DNA from: an uncultured Collinsella sp. | GTDB taxonomy: Bacteria; Actinomycetota; Coriobacteriia; Coriobacteriales; Coriobacteriaceae | Assembly: GCA_934654765.1 (NCBI GenBank) | Contig: CAKUGX010000093.1 | Span: forward strand, 1-7,752 | DNA length: 7,752 bases | Direction of reading: 5' to 3' | In this document: positions 4,583 to 7,752 of the stretch, one piece after another | Layout of the letters: each line of letters starts with the position of its first letter | Position numbering within the stretch: the first letter of the stretch is position 1 | Program-made: the position numbers and the translations under genes | The notes under the pieces: model-generated | What the model was told of the DNA's origin: nothing | Database searches by the model: none | What the model saw: the letters and a program-made list of their open reading frames with translations, nothing else

Positions 4583-6535
4583 ATGACAGCCGCCGATCCC
4601 AAAGAGAAAAAGAAGAAGCACAAGAAGAAAGAGTCCCTTGAGCATAAGCGCAACCGCATCCTGGTAGCACTGGGCATTTTTGCCGTGGTGTACGCCCTCG
4701 ATGAGCTCGGCACCCTCACCGCCGCATTCGGCACCCCGGGCGACATCTACGCCAGCTTTGTGCTGTTCCTCGTGCCGTTTTTGATTGCCGGCTACGACGT
4801 ACTGCAAAAGGCATTCAATAACATCCGCCGCGGCAAGGCCTTCGACGAGAGCTTCCTCATGGCCGTCGCGACCATCGGCGCGTTCGCCATGGTGCTCTTC
4901 CCCGACACCGACCCACACATGGCCGAAGGCGCCGCCGTCATGCTGTTCTACCAGGTCGGCGAGTTGTTCCAGGCATACGCCGTGGGCAAGAGCCGCAAGT
5001 CGATCAGTGCCATGATGGACATCGCGCCCGACTACGCTAACGTCGAGCAGCCCGACGGCACGCTCGAGCAAGTCTTCCCCGATGACATCGCCGTCGGCAC
5101 TGTCATCGTCGTCAAGCCCGGCGAGCGCGTGCCTATCGACGGCGTCATCGTCGAGGGCGAAACGCAGCTCGACACCGCCGCACTCACGGGCGAGTCAGTC
5201 CCCCGCCCCGCCAAGTCCGGCGACGATATCATCAGCGGCTGCATCAACATGACGGGCCTCATCCACGTGCGCACCACCAAGCCGTTTGGCGAATCCACCG
5301 TCGCGCGCGTCCTGGAACTCGTAGAGAATGCCAGCGAAAAGAAGGCGCGCACCGAGAACTTCATCACGCGCTTCGCCCGCGTCTACACGCCCGCCGTCAC
5401 TGGCGCTGCCGCGGTGCTCGCGCTTGGCGGCGGCCTGGTGACTGGCGCTTGGTCCGATTGGATCCTGCGCGGCCTGACCTTCCTGGTCGTCAGCTGCCCG
5501 TGCGCCCTCGTGATCAGCGTACCGTTGAGTTTCTTTGGCGGCATCGGCGGCGCGTCCAAGCTGGGCGTTCTCATCAAGGGCTCCAACTACCTCGAGACGC
5601 TCGCCGACGTGGACACCATCGTCTTCGACAAAACGGGCACCCTCACCAACGGCACGTTCTCAGTCGTCGCGGTGCACCCCGAGGCTGGCTATACCGAGCA
5701 GTCGCTGCTCGAAGTCGCAGCCCTTGCTGAGTCGTTCTCCGATCACCCCATCGCGCAGTCCGTGCGCGACGCCTACCAGGGCGAGGTCGACCCCAAGCGC
5801 GTGAGCGACTCCGCCAACGACGCGGGCCACGGCGTGACGGCAACCATCGACGGCAAGCACGTCGTCGTTGGCAACGCCAAGATGCTCGCCGCGGCCGGCG
5901 TTGAAGCACCGGACTGTGAGGTTGTCGGCACGATCCTCCACGTGCTCGTTGACGGCGTGTACGCCGGCCACATCGTGATTGCAGACACCGTTAAGGCCGA
6001 TGCGGAGCAAACGATTCGCGACCTGCATGCCGCCGGTATCAACCGCACCGTCATGCTCACGGGCGACCGCGAGGAGGTTGCAGCGTCTGTGGCCAAGCAA
6101 CTCGGTCTCGACGAGTTCCACGCGCAGCTCCTGCCGGGCGACAAGGTCGAGCGCGTTGAGGCGCTACTCGCGGCCGAAAGTGGCAAGGGCAAGCTCGCCT
6201 TTGTCGGCGACGGTATCAACGACGCGCCCGTGCTCACGCGCGCCGATGTGGGCATTGCCATGGGTGCCATGGGGTCCGATGCCGCGATTGAGGCCGCCGA
6301 CGTCGTGCTCATGGACGACAAGCCGTCCAACATCGCCCGCGCGATCCGCGTGGCGCGCAAGACCATGGCGATTGTCTGGCAGAACATCATCTTTGCGCTT
6401 GGCATTAAGCTGCTGATTCTGGTGCTTGCGGCGCTCGGCATCGCCAACATGTGGCTTGCCGTGTTCGGCGACGTAGGCGTGGCGATCATCGCCATTCTGA
6501 ACGCCATGCGCGCGATGGGTGTCAAGAACCTGTAG
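4583..6535 (+). CDS. cadA: P1B-2 type Zn2+/Cd2+/Pb2+ exporting P-type ATPase
   Basis: A 650-residue inner-membrane pump that exports soft divalent metals using ATP. Domains in order: a lysine-rich N-terminus (7-26); helices at about 25-42, 55-74, 91-106 and 114-134; actuator with TGES (202-205); helices at about 267-290 and 297-321, the latter with SCPC (C305, C307); phosphorylation site D349 in DKTGT; nucleotide-binding HP (H388-P389); hinge GDGINDAP (542-549); and two last helices. K609 and D630 in the last two helices correspond to the Lys and Asp that mark the Zn/Cd/Pb class, as in ZntA. No catalytic residue is missing. It lacks an N-terminal HMA domain; the chaperone gene 101 bp upstream may replace it, and the lysine-rich tail could be a docking site for that acidic protein. 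GAGAGG lies eight bases before the ATG. The operator at 4541-4560 implies repression by the ArsR protein. The symbol reflects the class; the exact metal preference is not shown. Confidence 0.93.
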   Translation: MTAADPKEKKKKHKKKESLEHKRNRILVALGIFAVVYALDELGTLTAAFGTPGDIYASFVLFLVPFLIAGYDVLQKAFNNIRRGKAFDESFLMAVATIGAFAMVLFPDTDPHMAEGAAVMLFYQVGELFQAYAVGKSRKSISAMMDIAPDYANVEQPDGTLEQVFPDDIAVGTVIVVKPGERVPIDGVIVEGETQLDTAALTGESVPRPAKSGDDIISGCINMTGLIHVRTTKPFGESTVARVLELVENASEKKARTENFITRFARVYTPAVTGAAAVLALGGGLVTGAWSDWILRGLTFLVVSCPCALVISVPLSFFGGIGGASKLGVLIKGSNYLETLADVDTIVFDKTGTLTNGTFSVVAVHPEAGYTEQSLLEVAALAESFSDHPIAQSVRDAYQGEVDPKRVSDSANDAGHGVTATIDGKHVVVGNAKMLAAAGVEAPDCEVVGTILHVLVDGVYAGHIVIADTVKADAEQTIRDLHAAGINRTVMLTGDREEVAASVAKQLGLDEFHAQLLPGDKVERVEALLAAESGKGKLAFVGDGINDAPVLTRADVGIAMGAMGSDAAIEAADVVLMDDKPSNIARAIRVARKTMAIVWQNIIFALGIKLLILVLAALGIANMWLAVFGDVGVAIIAILNAMRAMGVKNL

Positions 6536-6543
6536 CGTTGTCC

Positions 6544-6673
6544 GGCCGGGGCCGGGTTTGGTTTTGAAAACGTCCTCGACCATGTGCGGCGCCTTGTCCT
6601 GCTCCTGCGGAGCTGCGGACAAGGCGCCGCACCGGTCTGCGGAGTGTTTTCAAAACCAAACCCGGCCCCGGCC
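6544..6673. repeat. Large nested inverted repeat after the ATPase gene
   Basis: The outer arms, 6544-6571 and 6646-6673, are perfect 28-bp complements, beginning GGCCGGGGCCGGG and ending GGTTTTGAAAAC on the left. Inside them TGCGGCGCCTTGTCC (6585-6599) pairs perfectly with 6617-6631, and inside that GCTCC pairs with GGAGC around TGC (6601-6613). The two internal loops of 13 and 14 bases hardly pair. It starts eight bases after the ATPase stop. It may end transcription from both sides or be a small mobile or REP/MITE-like repeat; neither outer end has a T run or an obvious target duplication. Confidence 0.9.
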
Positions 6674-6739
6674 TGCGGTGACGCTGCTGGAGATTCTTGG
6701 CATCGCTTGCTGGCGGGGTTCCTTGTCTGAAATGGACTT

Positions 6740-6833
6740 GGCTGATGGGGCCTTTTGTCCCGGTCGCTGTCCCGCGCCGTTGGCGCGGGAGGCGCGTGTC
6801 TTTGGGATGTGGGGACGGTTCGGCTGATGGGGC
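6740..6833 (+). repeat. Two direct copies of GGCTGATGGGGC flanking a hairpin
   Basis: The 12-mer occurs at 6740-6751 and 6822-6833. Between them lies a perfect hairpin, TCCCGCGCC (6770-6778), loop GTT, GGCGCGGGA (6782-6790). The arrangement looks like a mosaic of intergenic repeats. It is not linked to a gene. Confidence 0.5.
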
Positions 6834-6906
6834 GCTGCACACTGATTGGTTAACTTTGGACTTAGAGGTTGCCGTTGTTGTTTGAAAGTTCTATCCCCTT
6901 TCGCTG

Positions 6907-6925
6907 GTTCGCGCTTTGCGCGAAC
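6907..6925 (-). terminator. Hairpin downstream of the DtxR-family gene, possible terminator
   Basis: GTTCGCGC pairs with GCGCGAAC around a three-base loop, 21 bases beyond the stop codon of the minus-strand regulator gene. The stem is perfect and GC-rich. The bases after it on the minus strand are not T-rich, so the terminator role is tentative. Confidence 0.4.
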
Positions 6926-6945
6926 TCCGCGCTACTGGGGACCTG

Positions 6946-7323
6946 TTAGGCCTCCGTTGTCTCGTCCTTAGCAAGCATCGCCCTCAGCTTCTCGAAGCTT
7001 TCCTCGCTCAGGCAATGCTCCATGTGGCAGCCCTCCTGCGCGGCAACTTCGGCCGAAACGCCCGCATCCTCGAGCAGCTGCACAAAAAAGCAGTGGCGCT
7101 CCCACATTTGGCGGGCGACCTCTAGCCCGCGCTCTGTCAGATGCACATCGCGTTTACCCATTTCGACGTAGCCGTTGTTCTCCAGCGTCGCCATGGCTTT
7201 GGAAACGCTCGCCTTGGTCACGCCGAGGTACTCCGCAACGTCGATCGAGCGCACGATACACTGGCGTTGCGACAGAACGTAGATCGATTCGAGATAGTCT
7301 TCTCCGGATTCACGTAGGGCCAT
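6946..7323 (-). CDS. DtxR/MntR-family metal-dependent transcriptional regulator
   Basis: A 125-residue regulator expected to bind DNA when loaded with Mn2+ or Fe2+. It begins SGEDYLESIYVL (6-17), the family start, followed by a winged helix: SIDVAEYLGVTKASVSKAMATL (26-47 in outline) and the wing through HLTERG (61-66). The metal-binding and dimerisation part follows: H77, and C99-x-x-E102-H103. Metal ligands by alignment are D9, E12, H77, C99, E102 and H103. D9 is as in MntR, where DtxR has Met, while C99 is as in DtxR, where MntR has Glu, so the metal cannot be called with confidence. There is no SH3-like third domain; the length is that of the short MntR class. AAAGG on the minus strand precedes the ATG by several bases. 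It may control the exporter at the left end of the window, which shares a promoter element with it. Confidence 0.9.
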   Translation of the reverse strand: MALRESGEDYLESIYVLSQRQCIVRSIDVAEYLGVTKASVSKAMATLENNGYVEMGKRDVHLTERGLEVARQMWERHCFFVQLLEDAGVSAEVAAQEGCHMEHCLSEESFEKLRAMLAKDETTEA

Positions 7324-7345
7324 GGGCCGCCTTTCGCGATGATTG

Positions 7346-7428
7346 CTAGTTAGCCTTTGGATACTTTCCTTGGCTTACTTTACCGCAAAAGTTGCCCATG
7401 TCTTACTGCATTGACTAAAAAGTTAGCC
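7346..7428 (-). promoter_or_regulatory. Upstream region of the DtxR-family gene with candidate metal-box sites
   Basis: AGTTAGCC occurs at 7348-7355 and 7421-7428. On the minus strand this is GGCTAAC, one half of the known DtxR/IdeR box, and the upstream copy forms a dyad, CTAA-CTTT-TTAG (7415-7426). Between them lies CATGGGCAACT (plus 7390-7400, reversed), shared with the exporter promoter. A weak promoter could be TTGCGG (7384-7389 reversed) with an AGTATC-like -10 box. All of this is pattern matching; autoregulation is plausible, not shown. Confidence 0.35.
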
Positions 7429-7486
7429 GTGTTTCACAAAACGCGCGGGTGAGGCGCGACACCCCAGCGCGTGGCGCACGGCGCGC

Positions 7487-7535
7487 AAGGAGTGTCCCCC
7501 GCTGCCGGCCGAAAAGGAACGTCCCCAAGTGCCGG
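7487..7535 (-). repeat. Two tandem copies of a 22-bp GGGGAC-containing repeat
   Basis: On the minus strand, 7514-7535 and 7487-7508 both read CCGGCA, three variable bases, GGGGAC, two variable bases, T and CCTT, agreeing at 17 of 22 positions. Their starts are 27 bp apart. They lie between the HAD gene stop and the regulator gene. The core resembles the GGGGACGGTTC motif at 6811-6821. From memory, elements of this kind are common between genes in Coriobacteriia, but that recall should be tested. Confidence 0.5.
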
Positions 7536-7549
7536 GTGCCCGCCCTCAG

Positions 7550-7752
7550 CTAGATCAGGCCAAAGTGCTTGGCGGCGTTGTAGATGCCGTCGTCGTCTAC
7601 GGCGGTCGTTACGTAGGTCGCGGCGGCTTTGACGGTCTCCTGCGCGTTGCCCATGGCCACGCTTGTGCCTACTGCCGAGAACATCGACAGGTCGTTCTCG
7701 CCGTCGCCGAAGGCGATCGCCTCGCTCGCGTCGATACCCAGGCGCTCGAGTG
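7550..7752 (-). CDS. Cof-type HAD-superfamily hydrolase, C-terminal fragment
   Basis: Only the last 66 residues are inside the window; the rest lies to the right. The sequence contains AFGDGENDLSMF, the HAD motif IV with the acidic residues that hold Mg2+, then VAMGNAQETVKAAATYVT and the ending DDDGIYNAAKHFGLI before TAG. This order, GDGxND followed by an AMGNA segment and a GV/GIxxA(L/A) ending, is typical of Cof/YidA-type sugar-phosphate or nucleotide-related phosphatases. The substrate cannot be predicted. It is read in the same direction as the DtxR-family gene, 226 bp upstream of it, with repeats between, so co-transcription is unlikely but not excluded. Confidence 0.9.
   Translation of the reverse strand, partial: LERLGIDASEAIAFGDGENDLSMFSAVGTSVAMGNAQETVKAAATYVTTAVDDDGIYNAAKHFGLI

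Larger units (their letters stand above)
6536..6945. other. Repeat-rich gene-free region between convergent metal genes
   Basis: The region separates the convergent ATPase and DtxR-family genes and holds no credible gene. It contains the nested inverted repeat (6544-6673), two direct copies of GGCTGATGGGGC (6740-6751 and 6822-6833), the hairpin at 6770-6790, a GGGGACGGTTC motif near 6811-6821, and the hairpin at 6907-6925. Similar GGGGAC motifs recur at 7487-7535. Confidence 0.7.

Noticed and set aside
6544..6673. Insertion sequence ends or an integron attC-like site
   Set aside because: No transposase or integrase gene, no visible target duplication, and none of the conserved core sites of attC.
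5773..6840. Minus-strand open frame of 355 residues overlapping the ATPase and the inverted repeat
   Set aside because: It is a Ser/Pro/Arg/Thr-rich translation antisense to conserved ATPase motifs, typical of a shadow frame.
7487..7535. Short CRISPR array
   Set aside because: Only two imperfect copies with a 5-bp gap; no spacer-sized intervals and no cas genes.

Overview
The window looks like the chromosome of a high-GC gut actinobacterium of the class Coriobacteriia, most probably Collinsella or a close relative. This is an inference from codon use, the family of the 396-residue putative nuclease, and the style of the GC-rich intergenic repeats; no rRNA or other marker is present to prove it. 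There are eight protein genes, two of them cut by the window edges. No tRNA, rRNA, CRISPR array or insertion sequence was found.

Layout. 1-735 (-) is the N-terminal part of a predicted heavy-metal or manganese exporter of the ArsP_2/DUF2899 type with a long histidine-rich loop, followed by its promoter region (about 780-840). 907-1875 (+) is a DEDDh 3'-5' exonuclease-like protein. 1876-3833 is a visibly AT-richer islet holding one gene (2225-3415, +), a predicted PD-(D/E)XK nuclease-like protein of a coriobacterial family, surrounded by diverged copies of a short repeat. 3764-6535 (+) is a complete metal-efflux cluster: an ArsR/SmtB repressor, a free-standing HMA metallochaperone, and a P1B-2 type Zn/Cd/Pb ATPase. 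6536-6945 contains no gene and is full of large inverted repeats. 6946-7323 (-) is a DtxR/MntR-family metal-dependent regulator. 7550-7752 (-) is the C-terminus of a Cof-type HAD phosphatase.

How the parts work together. The efflux cluster is the clearest system. A consensus sigma-70 promoter (TTGACA, 16 bp, TATAAT) is overlapped by one arm of a perfect 23-bp inverted repeat, and the other arm lies in the leader just ahead of the arsR ribosome binding site. A third copy of the same operator lies directly upstream of the ATPase gene, behind a GC-rich hairpin. The repressor should therefore control both its own promoter and a second point of entry for the pump. The HMA domain that many such ATPases carry at the N-terminus is here a separate 72-residue gene, and the pump has a lysine-rich N-terminus instead.

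The other metal genes, the exporter at the left edge and the DtxR-type regulator at the right, share a 15-bp promoter element (14 of 15 identical) at a similar position. This suggests, but does not prove, that the regulator controls the exporter. The most unusual non-coding structure is a nested inverted repeat of 130 bp (6544-6673), with perfect arms of 28 and 15 bp and a 5-bp tip, just after the ATPase stop codon.
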